The notes under the pieces: model-generated
Told to the model about the DNA's origin: nothing
Database searches by the model: none
Seen by the model: the letters and a program-made list of their open reading frames with translations, nothing else
NCBI GenBank assembly: GCA_903890595.1
Contig: CAITBU010000238.1
Span: 1 to 34,190 of the forward strand
Origin: an uncultured Holophagaceae bacterium
Lineage (GTDB): Bacteria > Acidobacteriota > Holophagae > Holophagales > Holophagaceae
DNA: 34,190 nt
Direction: 5' to 3'
Shown here: piece by piece, positions 17,276 through 25,788 of the stretch
Layout: each line of letters begins with the position of its first letter
Numbering within the stretch: the stretch's first letter is position 1
Position numbers and translations under genes: made by a program

Positions 17276-20200
17276 ATGAGCTTCGCGCACCTGCACCTGC
17301 ACACCGAACACTCCCTCCTGGACGGCCTGACCCGCATTCCGGACCTGGTCAAGAAGTGCCAGGCCACCGGCATGCCCGCCGTGGCGGTCACGGACCACGG
17401 CAACATGTTCGGCATGATGAAGCTCTACGACGCCTGCGAAAAGACGCAGGACGGGAGCGGCAACTGGGCGGTGAAGCCCATCCTGGGCTGTGAGGTCTAC
17501 GTGGCGCCCAAGACCCGCTTCGACCGGAAGCTCGAGGCCCGCAGCCCCACCGGGGAAGAAGGTCTGGAGGACTGCGAGGACCCCAGCGGCTCGCGAGATG
17601 CTGGCTACCACCTGGTGCTGCTGGCCAAGGATTCCGTGGGCTTTACCAACCTATCCCGCCTCGTCTCGGCAGGCTTCACCGAGGGTTTCTACTACAAGCC
17701 CCGGGTGGACAAGGACCTCCTGCGCCAGCACAGCGAGGGCCTCATCGCCCTCTCCGCCTGCCTGGGCGGCGAGGTGCAGGCCCGCCTGCTGCAGAACCGA
17801 CCCGATCGAGCCGAGCAGGTGGCCCGGGAGTTCCGGGACATCTTCGGCGAGGACTTCTTCCTGGAGATCCAGGACCAGGGCTTCGAGCGGGAGCAGCAGA
17901 TCATCCCGCTCCAGCAGGAGCTCTCGGCCCGCCTGGGCATCCCCCTCGTGGCCACCAACGACGCCCACTACCTCAACCACGAGGACGCCGACCTCCACGA
18001 CACGCTCCTCTGCATTGGCACCAAGACCACCAAGTCCAAGGAGAAGCGCATGCGCTTCGCCACGGACCAGTTCTTTGTAAAGGACCCCGAGGAGATGCGG
18101 CGGGTGTTCCCGGGCCACCCGGAGTACCTGGAGCGCACCCTGGAGATCGCGCAGCGGGTGACCCTCTTCCCCATCACCCGCAAGCCCATCACGCCGCGCT
18201 TCCCGGTTCCCTCCGACCACACCCTGGAGAGCTACTTCGTCCAGGTGGCCAAGGAGACCTTTGAGGAGCGCCTGGCGGTGTGCCAGCCGCTCTGGCAGAA
18301 GGGTGTCCTGAAGCACCCGGAGACCGCCTACCGGGAGCGTCTGGCCTTCGAGCTGGACATGATCCTGAAGATGGGTTTCCCCGGCTACTTCCTGCTGGTC
18401 TGGGACTTCATCCGCAAGGCCCGGGAGATGGGTGTCCCCGTGGGCCCGGGCCGTGGCTCCGCCGCCGGCAGCATCGTGGCCTGGTCCATGAAGATCACGG
18501 ACATCGACCCCATGCAGTACGACCTGCTCTTCGAGCGGTTCCTCAACCCCGAGCGCAAGTCCATGCCCGACGTGGACATCGACTTCTGCCGGGACGGCCG
18601 CCAGAAGGTCATCAACTACGTCACGGAGAAATACGGCCAGGACAAGGTCAGCAACATCGTCACCATCAACCAGCTCAAGACCAAGGCCGTCATCAAGGAT
18701 GTGGCCCGGGTCTTCGACAAGGACTTCGCCTACGCCAACAACCTCACCAAGCTCGTCCCGCAGGAGCCGGGCAAGCCCATGACGGTGAAGGATGCCCTGG
18801 AGAAGAGCGAGGGGCTGCGCAAGCTCTACAACGAGGACAAGGAGGTGCGGAACATCCTCGACATTTCTGCCCGGCTGGAGGGCCTGTCCCGCAATACCGG
18901 CGTCCATGCGGCCGGCATCATCATCGCCCCCGACGAGCTGACCCGCTTCGCCCCGCTGTGCAAGGACAAGGACAACAAGGTGATGGTGCAGTACACCATG
19001 GTCGAAGCGGAGCGCGCGGGTCTGCTGAAAATGGACTTCCTGGGCCTGGAGACCCTCACCCAGATCGCCAAGATCCAGGAGGTCATCGCCCGCCGCCACG
19101 GCCAGCCCCTGGACATGACCACCATCCGGGGCTACGACGACAAGAAGACCTTCGACCTCTTCTCCGCGGGTGACACGGACGGCGTGTTCCAGTTCGAGTC
19201 CGGTGGCATGAAGCAGCTGCTCCGGCAGCTGGGCCCCAACCGCTTCGATGACCTCATCGCCCTAAACGCCCTCTTCCGCCCAGGCCCCCTGGGCGCTGGC
19301 ATGGGCAATACCTATGTGGAGCGCCGCCACGGCCGCGAGCCCGTCACCTTCCTGTTCCCGGACATGGAGCCCATCCTGTCGCCCACCTACGGCGTGATCC
19401 TCTACCAGGAGCAGGTCATGCAGCTGGCCAGCCTGCTGGCCGGCTACTCCCTGGGCGAGGCCGATACGCTGCGGCGGGCCATGGGCAAGAAGGACCACGA
19501 CAAGATGGCCCAGGAGAAGTCCAAGTTCATCGAGCGGGGCGCCTCCCGAGGCTACGACCGCACCAAGGTGGCGGACACCTTCGACCTCATCGAGTACTTC
19601 GCCGGCTACGGCTTCAACAAGAGCCACAGCGCCGCCTACGCCATGGTGGCCTACGAGACGGCCTACCTGAAGGCCAACTTCCCCGTGGAGTTCATGGCGG
19701 GCCTGCTGTCCACCAAGTCTGGCCGCACGGAAGACATCGCCAAGTACGTGCAGAACTGCCGGGAGCGCGGCATCGAGGTGCAGGGGCCCGACATCAACGA
19801 GTCGGCCCTGGACTTCACCGCCACCGGCGATCGCCTCATCCGCTTCGGGTTTGCCGCAGTAAAAGGACTGGGGGAGGCTGCGCTGCAGGCCATCCTCGAG
19901 GCCCGCACAGCGGAGGGGCCCTTCAAGGACCTGTTCCACGCCCTCAAGAGCACCGACCTCCAGAAGGCCAACCGGAAGGTGTGGGAGTCCCTCATCAAGG
20001 CCGGTGCCTTCGACAGCCTGGAGCCCAACCGGGCAGCCCTCCTCCTGGGCCTGCCAGACGCTGTCTCGGCAGCCTCCAAGGGGGGCGGGGACATGGGCAT
20101 GACCAGCCTCTTCGACGATGCGGAGATGGCCAGCCTGAGCGCCGAGTGGCGAGTACCTGAGAATGTCGAGCCCTGGGACCGCAAGACCCGCCTCGCGGCC

Positions 20201-20902
20201 GAGCGGGAGGTGCTGGGCCTCTTCGTCAGCGGGCATCCCCTGGAGGAGTTCGCCGACGCGATCCAGGTCCACACCCGCGGCACCATCACCCAGACCCTGG
20301 AGGAGGTGGCCGCCGGCCGCCTGCGGGACCGCAACGAGGTCGTCCTGGGGGCCATGGTCACCTCCGTGACCTTCAAGACCAACCAGAAGGGCGAGCCCTG
20401 GGCCATCCTCCAGGTGGAGGACCTGAGCGGCAAGCTGGAGGTCCTGCTCATGGCCTCCCGCTGGGATCCCCTCACCAAGAAGCAGGGGCCCAAGCCCTTC
20501 GAAAACTACCGCCAGTTCGCCGTACCGGAAGCCATGCTCCGCATCACGGGCGAGGTGCGAGTGGAGACCATCCAGGCCAACGGCAGCGGCGACCCCGAGG
20601 AAGAGGAGGAGGAGAAGACCGTGGTCAAGGTCTTCGCCCACGTGCTGGAGAGCCTGGAGAGCTACCAGGGCCGAGGCTTCACCGGAGCCCTCATCCGCCT
20701 GCCCCCGGGCGAGTGCCCCCCCCGCCTGGGCGCCATCCTGGCGGACCACTCGGGGGACCTGCCCGTGACCTTCGAGTACCGCTCCAAGGAGGGCCTGGTG
20801 GCCCGGGTGAAGGCCGGCAAGGACCTGCGCCTGCGGCATGATCCAGGCCTGGCGGAGCGCCTGGCCCGGGACACGGGCTGTGGCCTGACCTGGACCTTTT
20901 GA
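17276..20902 (+). CDS. dnaE: DNA polymerase III alpha subunit
   Basis: The replicative polymerase, 1208 residues, close to the usual DnaE1 length. Order: PHP domain (HLHLHTEHSLLDG at the N-terminus, AVTDHGNMFG) that keeps the His-rich metal motif, and the palm with GPGRGSAAGS and PDVDIDF. The likely catalytic aspartates are Asp432, Asp434 and Asp587 (KMDFLGL), spaced as Asp401/403/555 of E. coli. Then come fingers, a beta-binding region with helix-hairpin-helix, and an OB fold (TFKTNQKGEPWAILQVEDLSG begins it). A short acidic run (DPEEEEEE) follows the OB fold. I chose ATG 17276, with GGAG eight bases upstream, because homologues start at MSFAHLHLHTEHS; the frame is open about 20 codons further upstream. 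It is divergent from the ABC operon. Confidence 0.97.
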   Translation: MSFAHLHLHTEHSLLDGLTRIPDLVKKCQATGMPAVAVTDHGNMFGMMKLYDACEKTQDGSGNWAVKPILGCEVYVAPKTRFDRKLEARSPTGEEGLEDCEDPSGSRDAGYHLVLLAKDSVGFTNLSRLVSAGFTEGFYYKPRVDKDLLRQHSEGLIALSACLGGEVQARLLQNRPDRAEQVAREFRDIFGEDFFLEIQDQGFEREQQIIPLQQELSARLGIPLVATNDAHYLNHEDADLHDTLLCIGTKTTKSKEKRMRFATDQFFVKDPEEMRRVFPGHPEYLERTLEIAQRVTLFPITRKPITPRFPVPSDHTLESYFVQVAKETFEERLAVCQPLWQKGVLKHPETAYRERLAFELDMILKMGFPGYFLLVWDFIRKAREMGVPVGPGRGSAAGSIVAWSMKITDIDPMQYDLLFERFLNPERKSMPDVDIDFCRDGRQKVINYVTEKYGQDKVSNIVTINQLKTKAVIKDVARVFDKDFAYANNLTKLVPQEPGKPMTVKDALEKSEGLRKLYNEDKEVRNILDISARLEGLSRNTGVHAAGIIIAPDELTRFAPLCKDKDNKVMVQYTMVEAERAGLLKMDFLGLETLTQIAKIQEVIARRHGQPLDMTTIRGYDDKKTFDLFSAGDTDGVFQFESGGMKQLLRQLGPNRFDDLIALNALFRPGPLGAGMGNTYVERRHGREPVTFLFPDMEPILSPTYGVILYQEQVMQLASLLAGYSLGEADTLRRAMGKKDHDKMAQEKSKFIERGASRGYDRTKVADTFDLIEYFAGYGFNKSHSAAYAMVAYETAYLKANFPVEFMAGLLSTKSGRTEDIAKYVQNCRERGIEVQGPDINESALDFTATGDRLIRFGFAAVKGLGEAALQAILEARTAEGPFKDLFHALKSTDLQKANRKVWESLIKAGAFDSLEPNRAALLLGLPDAVSAASKGGGDMGMTSLFDDAEMASLSAEWRVPENVEPWDRKTRLAAEREVLGLFVSGHPLEEFADAIQVHTRGTITQTLEEVAAGRLRDRNEVVLGAMVTSVTFKTNQKGEPWAILQVEDLSGKLEVLLMASRWDPLTKKQGPKPFENYRQFAVPEAMLRITGEVRVETIQANGSGDPEEEEEEKTVVKVFAHVLESLESYQGRGFTGALIRLPPGECPPRLGAILADHSGDLPVTFEYRSKEGLVARVKAGKDLRLRHDPGLAERLARDTGCGLTWTF

Positions 20903-20954
20903 GGCCGCTGCCCATAGGGAAAGCCTGAATCCCCGTTCCAGCCTTGAGCGGCCT
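20902..20954 (+). terminator. Weak candidate terminator after dnaE
   Basis: AGGCCGCT (20902-20909, overlapping the dnaE stop) and AGCGGCCT (20947-20954) are perfect 8-base inverted copies, with a 37-base loop that can itself fold. No T-tract follows, so this is only a candidate end point between dnaE and the downstream acetyltransferase gene. Confidence 0.3.
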
Positions 20955-21004
20955 GCGTCATTCTGGAGTCGGGGGTTGCTACCCTGCCCCCTTCCGGAGC
21001 ACCC

Positions 21005-21904
21005 ATGGCCGCAGCGCCTCAGCCCGATCCCAACGCGAACCTCCACGCCGTGGTGGACGCCCTGGTAGCGGCGTCGACCGCCCTCACGGAGATGCCCCTG
21101 GGGCGCCGGGAGTTCCCCTCCCGGGCGGCCCTGGCCGAGCTGGTCGATGATCTGCGGGCCCTGCTCTTCCCGGGCTACTTCGGTCCCTCGGACCTCACGG
21201 GCGAGACCCTCCGCTACCACCTGGGTGCCCGCATGGACCGGGTGCTGCACGGCCTGCGCGACCAGATCCAGCGGGGCATGATGGCCGCCGACCCCAGCCT
21301 GCCACCCTGCGGGGAGCGGGCCCTGGAGCTGGCCCGGGCCTTCCTCTCCCGCCTGCCCAAGGTGCGCCACCTGCTGGCCACGGATGTCCAGGCCGGCTTC
21401 GAGGGCGACCCCGCCGCCACCAGTCCCGACGAGGTGCTGTTCTGCTACCCGGGTCTGCTGGCCATCACCAGCCAGCGCCTGGCCCACGAGATGCTGGACC
21501 TGGGCGTGCCCCTGCTGCCCCGCATGATCACCGAACACGCCCACAGCCTCACGGGCATCGACATCCACCCCGGCGCCCAGATCGCCGAGCGGTTCTTCAT
21601 TGACCACGGCACCGGCGTGGTCATCGGCGAGACCTGCGTCATCGGCCGAAATGTGCGCATCTACCAGGGCGTCACCCTGGGGGCCAAGAGCTTCCCCCTG
21701 GACGCCGAGGGCCACCCCATCAAGGGCGTGCCCCGCCATCCCGTGGTGGAGGATGACGTGATCATCTACTCCAACGCCACCATCCTGGGCCGCATCACCC
21801 TGGGCAAAGGGTCTGCCATCGGCGGCAACGTGTGGCTCACCCGCAGCGTGCCGCCCGGGAGCATCGTCACCCAGGCCAACGAGAAGGATGGGATGCCCAC
21901 ATGA
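21005..21904 (+). CDS. cysE: Serine O-acetyltransferase (cysteine biosynthesis)
   Basis: Transfers acetyl from acetyl-CoA to L-serine, giving O-acetylserine for cysteine synthesis. At 299 residues it is longer than short CysE proteins and has a roughly 180-residue helical N-terminal part, like EpsC/SAT enzymes of many anaerobes. The C-terminal part is a left-handed beta helix with hexapeptide repeats. The active-site segment GIDIHPGAQIAERFFIDHG carries the conserved catalytic His and Asp, followed by TGVVIGETCVIG, and the C-terminal GGNVWLTRSVPPGS is typical. ATG 21005 has CGGAG six bases upstream. Its stop overlaps the next gene by four bases (ATGA). No sulfhydrylase gene is in the window. 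Confidence 0.93.
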   Translation: MAAAPQPDPNANLHAVVDALVAASTALTEMPLGRREFPSRAALAELVDDLRALLFPGYFGPSDLTGETLRYHLGARMDRVLHGLRDQIQRGMMAADPSLPPCGERALELARAFLSRLPKVRHLLATDVQAGFEGDPAATSPDEVLFCYPGLLAITSQRLAHEMLDLGVPLLPRMITEHAHSLTGIDIHPGAQIAERFFIDHGTGVVIGETCVIGRNVRIYQGVTLGAKSFPLDAEGHPIKGVPRHPVVEDDVIIYSNATILGRITLGKGSAIGGNVWLTRSVPPGSIVTQANEKDGMPT

Positions 21905-22299
21905 CCCTGCTGCTGCGCTTCTTCTTCTCCGCCATCGGCCTGCTGGTGGCCTCGGCCCTGCTGAAGGGCATCACCACCGGGAGCTTCCTGGACCTGCTGG
22001 TGGTAGCCGTCCTGCTGGGGGCCCTCAACACCACCGTGGGCTCACTGCTCAAGGCCCTGGCCTTCCTGCCCGTGGCCTGCTCCTTCGGCTGCTTCAGCCT
22101 GGTCATCAACGGTCTGGTGTTCTGGCTCGCCGGCACCCTCTCCGCCAACCTGGGCCTGGGCTTCCGCGTCGAGGGCTTCTGGCCCGGCTTCTTCGGCGCC
22201 CTGGTGACCAGCGTCGTCGCCTCCGTCCTCGGCGCCATCTTCATTAGCAAAGACCGCCAGCGGCCCGAGCCGCCTAGGCCGATCAAGATCATCAACTAG
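21901..22299 (+). CDS. Phage-holin-family four-helix membrane protein
   Basis: A 132-residue protein with four hydrophobic helices: LLLRFFFSAIGLLVASALL, FLDLLVVAVLLGALNTTVGS, CFSLVINGLVFWLAGTL and FFGALVTSVVASVLGAIFI. The LGALNTTVGSLLKALAFLPVACSFGCFSLVINGLVFWLAG stretch of two helices matches the small bacterial membrane family called mycobacterial-type phage holin (PF04020). Despite the name it is common in chromosomes with no phage nearby and its function is unknown. The start ATG overlaps the acetyltransferase stop by four bases, so translation is probably coupled. The end is seven bases from the convergent cyclophilin gene. Confidence 0.85.
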   Translation: MTLLLRFFFSAIGLLVASALLKGITTGSFLDLLVVAVLLGALNTTVGSLLKALAFLPVACSFGCFSLVINGLVFWLAGTLSANLGLGFRVEGFWPGFFGALVTSVVASVLGAIFISKDRQRPEPPRPIKIIN

Positions 22300-22306
22300 C
22301 GCTGGG

Positions 22307-22909
22307 CTACGGCGCAGGGAGGACCGTGGCTTCTTTGAGGCGGACGGGGAACTGGGGGATGTCGCCCATGCCTCGGCGCCACTCGGTCTTCACCTTGCCG
22401 ATGCGGTCCACTGCGTCCATGCCGGAGACCACGCGGCCGAAGACGCAGTACCCGTAGCCGGCCTCAGTGAGGTCCCGGTTGTCCAGGCGGGGGTTGTCCA
22501 CCAGGTTGATGAAGAACTGGGCCATGGCGCTGTGGGGATCGTTGGTGCGGGCCATGGAGATGGTGCCGCGTAGGTTCTTCAGGCCGGCTTTGGCACCGGC
22601 AGGGGCCTCGTTGGCGATGGGGGCCCGGGTGGGCTTCTCCGCCATGGACTCCAGGAAGCCGCCGCCCTGGATCATGAAGCCGTCGATGACCCGGTGAAAG
22701 ATCGTCCCGGCGTAGAAGCCGTCCTGCACGTACTTGAGAAAGTTGGCCACCGTCTGGGGGACCGCCTGGGCCTCCAGCTCAATGACCACTGGGCCGTAGG
22801 AGGTCATAAGCTGCACCCGGGGCTTGGCAACGGGGGCCGGCTGGGGGGCCTGGGCCAGGGCCGGCAGGGCCAGGGCGAGCAGGAGGGAAGTCAGCAGGGG
22901 ACGAATCAT
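22307..22909 (-). CDS. Peptidyl-prolyl cis-trans isomerase, cyclophilin type, exported
   Basis: About 200 residues with a signal peptide (MIRPLLTSLLLALALPALAQA) and a cyclophilin domain. Recognisable motifs are IFHRVIDGFMIQGGG (catalytic Arg and binding pocket), GTISMARTNDPHSAMAQFFIN and CVFGRVVSGMDAVD. It catalyses proline isomerisation, here probably in the periplasm, helping to fold exported proteins. I chose ATG 22909, with GGAG five bases upstream, over the in-frame GTG at 22915, which overlaps that site. The gene is divergent from the prepilin peptidase at 22975. Confidence 0.93.
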   Translation of the reverse strand: MIRPLLTSLLLALALPALAQAPQPAPVAKPRVQLMTSYGPVVIELEAQAVPQTVANFLKYVQDGFYAGTIFHRVIDGFMIQGGGFLESMAEKPTRAPIANEAPAGAKAGLKNLRGTISMARTNDPHSAMAQFFINLVDNPRLDNRDLTEAGYGYCVFGRVVSGMDAVDRIGKVKTEWRRGMGDIPQFPVRLKEATVLPAP

Positions 22910-22974
22910 GGACACTCCGGGGTGACGTTCTATATTGCCGCAAACCGGGCCAAGGTCCCCGCTATCGTAGTCCC

Positions 22975-23889
22975 ATGTTCCTTGCTGACCTGCCCCCCTG
23001 GCTCCTGGCCCTCCTGCTGGCTCCCTTCGGCCTGGCCTTCGGCTCCTTCGCCAATGTGCTGATCCACCGCCTGCCCCAGGAAGACCCGGCCCAGAGCAAC
23101 GTCACCACGCTGCCCAGCCACTGCCCGTCCTGCCAGGCCCGCATCCGCCCCTGGCACAACGTCCCCCTGGTGGGCTGGCTCATTCTGCGGGGGAAGTGTG
23201 CGGACTGCGGCTGGCGCATCCCCGGCCGCTACCCCCTGGTCGAGTTGCTGGGGGGCCTGCTCTTCGCCGCCTCGCCCTGGCTCTTCCCCTTCGGCACGCT
23301 CATCTGGTTCAAGGGCATGGTGTGCGGCTACGCCCTCCTGGTGCTGTTCTTCACCGACTTCACCGAGATGATGCTGCCGGATGCGATCCAGTATCCGCTC
23401 ATGGCCCTGGGCGTCCTGCTCACCCTGCCTCAGCTGCAGTGGCCCGACGCCCTGATCAAGGTCTGGGTTGCCCCCGGCCATGCCCTCCAGACACTGGTCA
23501 GCTACAACGGCCTGCAGCCTGCCCTGCTCTACAAGGGCTTCGAGCCCGCGGTCACCTGGGAGCAGAGCCTCATCGGCCTGGCGGTGGGCTACGGCGTGCC
23601 GGACCTCATCAACCGCCTCTACAAGGCCCTGCGCAAGACCGACGGCCTGGGCATGGGCGACTTCAAGATGCTGGCCTGGCTGGGTGCCTTCTGGGGCTGG
23701 GCGCCGATGCTGGGCATCCTCTTCCTGGGGGCCGGACTGGGTGCCGCCGTGGGCGTGCCCCTCATGCTCATGCGGAAGTCCGACGGTCAGACCATGCTGC
23801 CCTTCGGCTGCTTCCTCGCCCTGGCCACACCGATCATCGTCTTCTTCGGCCGGGCCCTGTGGCTGGGCTACCTGGGGGTGGTGGGGTAG
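22975..23889 (+). CDS. pilD: Prepilin peptidase (type IV leader peptidase and N-methyltransferase)
   Basis: A 304-residue membrane aspartic protease that cuts type IV prepilins and related pseudopilins and methylates the new N-terminus. The N-terminal methyltransferase domain begins FGLAFGSFANVLIHRLP and keeps both zinc-binding cysteine pairs (HCPSCQARI and KCADCGWRIPGRYPLVE). The protease domain has the two catalytic aspartate regions, FFTDFTEMMLPD and GLGMGDFKML. About eight hydrophobic helices are visible. An insert of roughly 60 residues (about 150-210) between the two aspartate motifs is longer than in E. coli-type enzymes but common in other phyla. No pilus structural genes are nearby. 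ATG 22975 lacks an obvious Shine-Dalgarno site. It ends three bases from the convergent esterase stop. Confidence 0.95.
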   Translation: MFLADLPPWLLALLLAPFGLAFGSFANVLIHRLPQEDPAQSNVTTLPSHCPSCQARIRPWHNVPLVGWLILRGKCADCGWRIPGRYPLVELLGGLLFAASPWLFPFGTLIWFKGMVCGYALLVLFFTDFTEMMLPDAIQYPLMALGVLLTLPQLQWPDALIKVWVAPGHALQTLVSYNGLQPALLYKGFEPAVTWEQSLIGLAVGYGVPDLINRLYKALRKTDGLGMGDFKMLAWLGAFWGWAPMLGILFLGAGLGAAVGVPLMLMRKSDGQTMLPFGCFLALATPIIVFFGRALWLGYLGVVG

Positions 23890-23892
23890 GCC

Positions 23893-24681
23893 TCAGCGCT
23901 TCGTCCGCCGCTGGGCGAGGAGCCACGCGCTGAAGGACTGGGAGCCGTAGGCGGCGTCCCAGGTGTTGTGGTCCAGGCCTGGGTACTCGGTGTAGCGCAC
24001 GGGGGCGGACACGGCCTTCAAGGCCTCAGCCGCATCCCGGGAGCCCTGCACGGGCACCACGCTGTCCATTTCCCCGTGGAAGATCCAGACGGGCATTTTG
24101 GCGAGGCGGCGGGCCAGGGCCGGCAGGGCGGGGCCGTCCTCCGGGGGCACCACCGGCACCCCGAAGGCGTGGCTGGCAAGGTCCTTGGTCCACCCGCAGA
24201 TGGGTGCCACAGCGGCGAAGCGCTCCGGATTCCGGTAGGCCAGGTACCAGGTGCCGTGACCGCCCATGGAAAGGCCCGTGAGGTACACCCGGTCCAGGTC
24301 CACCTTGAACTCCCCGAGGGTACGGTCCAGGGCCGCCAGGGCCATGTCAGCCTGGGCACCGGCCCACTGGGTCTCCGGGCGGGCATGGGGGAACACCACG
24401 ATGGCGGGGAAGCGCTGGGGGTGGCGGCGGATGGCCGGGGCAAGGCCCGCCACGGTGGGTCGCAGGCCGTCCACGCCCCGCTCCCCGGCACCGTGGAGGT
24501 AGAGGATCACGGGCCAGGCCTTGGCTGGCGAGTAGTCCGCGGGGACATAGACCTGGTACCGGTAGCGCTGGCCGCCCAGGTCGAGGGTGCGGTCGAGGAA
24601 GCCGGTCTCGGCACCCTGCACCCCCAGGGAACCCGCCCACAGGCAGCCTGCGATCAGACCGGCGAGGTCGGCTCTAAACAC
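23893..24681 (-). CDS. Exported alpha/beta hydrolase, PHB-depolymerase/carboxylesterase-like
   Basis: A 262-residue exported serine hydrolase. A signal peptide (residues 1-24) precedes a domain with oxyanion-side motif LYLHGAGERG, nucleophile elbow GLSMGG, probable acid Asp in GEMDSVVPV and His in GLDHNTWD. This order and spacing fit the LpqC/esterase D-like group that includes poly(3-hydroxybutyrate) depolymerases and feruloyl esterases, but the substrate cannot be fixed. The start is GTG 24681 with a perfect AGGAGG six bases upstream. It lies 37 bases downstream of methylmalonyl-CoA epimerase on the same strand and may be co-transcribed, though the functions are not obviously linked. Confidence 0.87.
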   Translation of the reverse strand: MFRADLAGLIAGCLWAGSLGVQGAETGFLDRTLDLGGQRYRYQVYVPADYSPAKAWPVILYLHGAGERGVDGLRPTVAGLAPAIRRHPQRFPAIVVFPHARPETQWAGAQADMALAALDRTLGEFKVDLDRVYLTGLSMGGHGTWYLAYRNPERFAAVAPICGWTKDLASHAFGVPVVPPEDGPALPALARRLAKMPVWIFHGEMDSVVPVQGSRDAAEALKAVSAPVRYTEYPGLDHNTWDAAYGSQSFSAWLLAQRRTKR

Positions 24682-24718
24682 GGGGCACCTCCTCAGGTCT
24701 GGGTGGACCTACCGAGCA

Positions 24719-25129
24719 TTAGTGGGCCATGCCCTGGCTCAGCTCGATGAGCACGCCGCCGGTCTCGGCGGGGTGGAGGAAGGCCACGCGACAGCCGTGG
24801 GCGCCCTTGCGGGGAGCCTGGTCGATCATGCGCACACCCTTGGCCAGCAGGCCCGCCACGGCGGCGTCGATGTCGTCCACCTCGAAGCAGACGTGGTGGA
24901 TGCCAGGGCCGCGCTTCGCCAGGAACTTGCCGATGGGGCCCTCGGGATCGGTGCTCTCCAGGTACTCCAGCGTGCTCTCACCCACCGGGAAGAAGGCCGT
25001 CTTCACCTTCTGCTCCGCCACCTCTTCCGTGTGCTCCGGCCCCATGTCGAAGAGGCGGGCCATGCGGTCCATGGCCTCAGAAAGGCCCGGCGTCGCAATG
25101 CCCAGGTGGTTGATGCGCAGCAGCTTCAT
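24719..25129 (-). CDS. mce: Methylmalonyl-CoA epimerase
   Basis: Interconverts (R)- and (S)-methylmalonyl-CoA, linking propionyl-CoA to succinyl-CoA. The 136-residue length is standard. It has two vicinal-oxygen-chelate repeats: the first starts RINHLGIATPGL with a metal-ligand His, the second has GPGIHHVCFEVDDID with the metal-ligand His. The C-terminal LIELSQ supplies the metal-ligand Glu, and the central VGESTLEYLES carries an acidic catalytic or ligand residue. GGAGG lies upstream of ATG 25129. The mutase subunits and carboxylase are not in the window. Confidence 0.95.
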   Translation of the reverse strand: MKLLRINHLGIATPGLSEAMDRMARLFDMGPEHTEEVAEQKVKTAFFPVGESTLEYLESTDPEGPIGKFLAKRGPGIHHVCFEVDDIDAAVAGLLAKGVRMIDQAPRKGAHGCRVAFLHPAETGGVLIELSQGMAH

Positions 25130-25497
25130 GGGGCCTCCGGGTAGGTGACACCAGTTTCCATCGAAAACCCCGTCAGCCCAGCAGAAAACCAGGGACCACC
25201 GGAATTGGGGCGGGCCTGAAAAGCCAGGAGAGATGAACGCGGAGGAAAGATAGAGAAGCGGAGGGGAGCGGAGAAAGAACTGTTATCGAGTGAACCAGGG
25301 GATCTTTGGTTCCCTACCCCCTTCATCCCCTCCATCCCTGTAAAAAAAGCATTTTGAACAAGGATGAAGGGGATGAAGGGGAGTTCAAGCTGGCCCGGTC
25401 TCAGTCTGCAGACCGCGGCTAGGCAGGCGAACCTCCGCGCTCCTCCGCTCCTCCGTCCTTCCTCTGCTTACATTCAGTGCTTTCCCAGCTGGTGCCC
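25130..25497. repeat. 368-base intergenic region with a nested inverted repeat, copy 2 of the AGGGATGAAGGGG family
   Basis: No gene is visible here. The inner hairpin has 21-base arms at 25318-25338 and 25361-25381 with two mismatches, and a 22-base loop containing AAAAAAAGCAT. Outer arms run from about 25234 (GAACGCGGAGGAAAGA...) to 25466 (...CCTCCGCGCTCCTCCGCTCC...), imperfectly complementary. Between inner and outer arms is GGTCTCAGTCTGCAGACC (about 25397-25414), itself partly palindromic. The inner core matches the repeat at 5062-5114, and the outer words match those at 4408-4486. It separates mce from the YecH-like gene, both on the minus strand. Confidence 0.65.
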
Positions 25498-25740
25498 TCA
25501 GTGCTGACACGCCGGGGCGTGGCCCAGGCTCACGGTGCCGTTCTGCACGGTGACTTTGCCTTTGCTGCCCAGGAAGCCGAGGACGCCGTCGAAGTCGAAG
25601 CTGTCGCCACCACAGTTGCAGTAGACGGCGGCAGGACCGTGGGCGGCGGCAGAGGCGGTGCGCAGGTCCTCGAGGGAACAGGTCCCGCCCTTTTCCAGCA
25701 GAAGGCCCAGGAGGTCGTGACCAAAGAGGGGTTCAGACAT
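25498..25740 (-). CDS. YecH-family small metal-binding protein (DUF2492-like)
   Basis: An 80-residue protein that follows the pattern of E. coli YecH and relatives. It has an N-terminal GHDLLGLLLEKGG segment (family: HGHEVLxxMxxSG), a central YCNCGGDSFDFDGVLGFLGSKGKV segment (family: FHTCSxxxMxxxxLxxFLxxKGK) and a C-terminal Cys-Gln-His (ACQH) like the family's ICxH ending. The Cys and His residues are presumed metal ligands; function is unknown. ATG 25740 has CGGAG seven bases upstream. It lies downstream of holB but behind an intrinsic terminator, so it probably has its own promoter in 25741-25788, which is AT-richer than its surroundings. Confidence 0.75.
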   Translation of the reverse strand: MSEPLFGHDLLGLLLEKGGTCSLEDLRTASAAAHGPAAVYCNCGGDSFDFDGVLGFLGSKGKVTVQNGTVSLGHAPACQH

Positions 25741-25788
25741 GGGGGGGCTCCGAATTAGGACATAAGACTCTTTAACTATTCTAGCCCG

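Noticed and set aside
19262-21739. 825-codon open frame antisense to dnaE and the acetyltransferase gene
   Set aside because: Low-complexity Gly/Ala/Val/His composition typical of antisense frames in GC-rich genes; the plus-strand genes carry clear motifs.
21901-22299. Prophage or lysis cassette suggested by the holin-family name
   Set aside because: No endolysin, integrase, capsid or other phage gene is nearby; this family is widespread in chromosomes.
25130-25497. CRISPR array
   Set aside because: The repeats are inverted, not evenly spaced direct repeats, and no cas gene is present.
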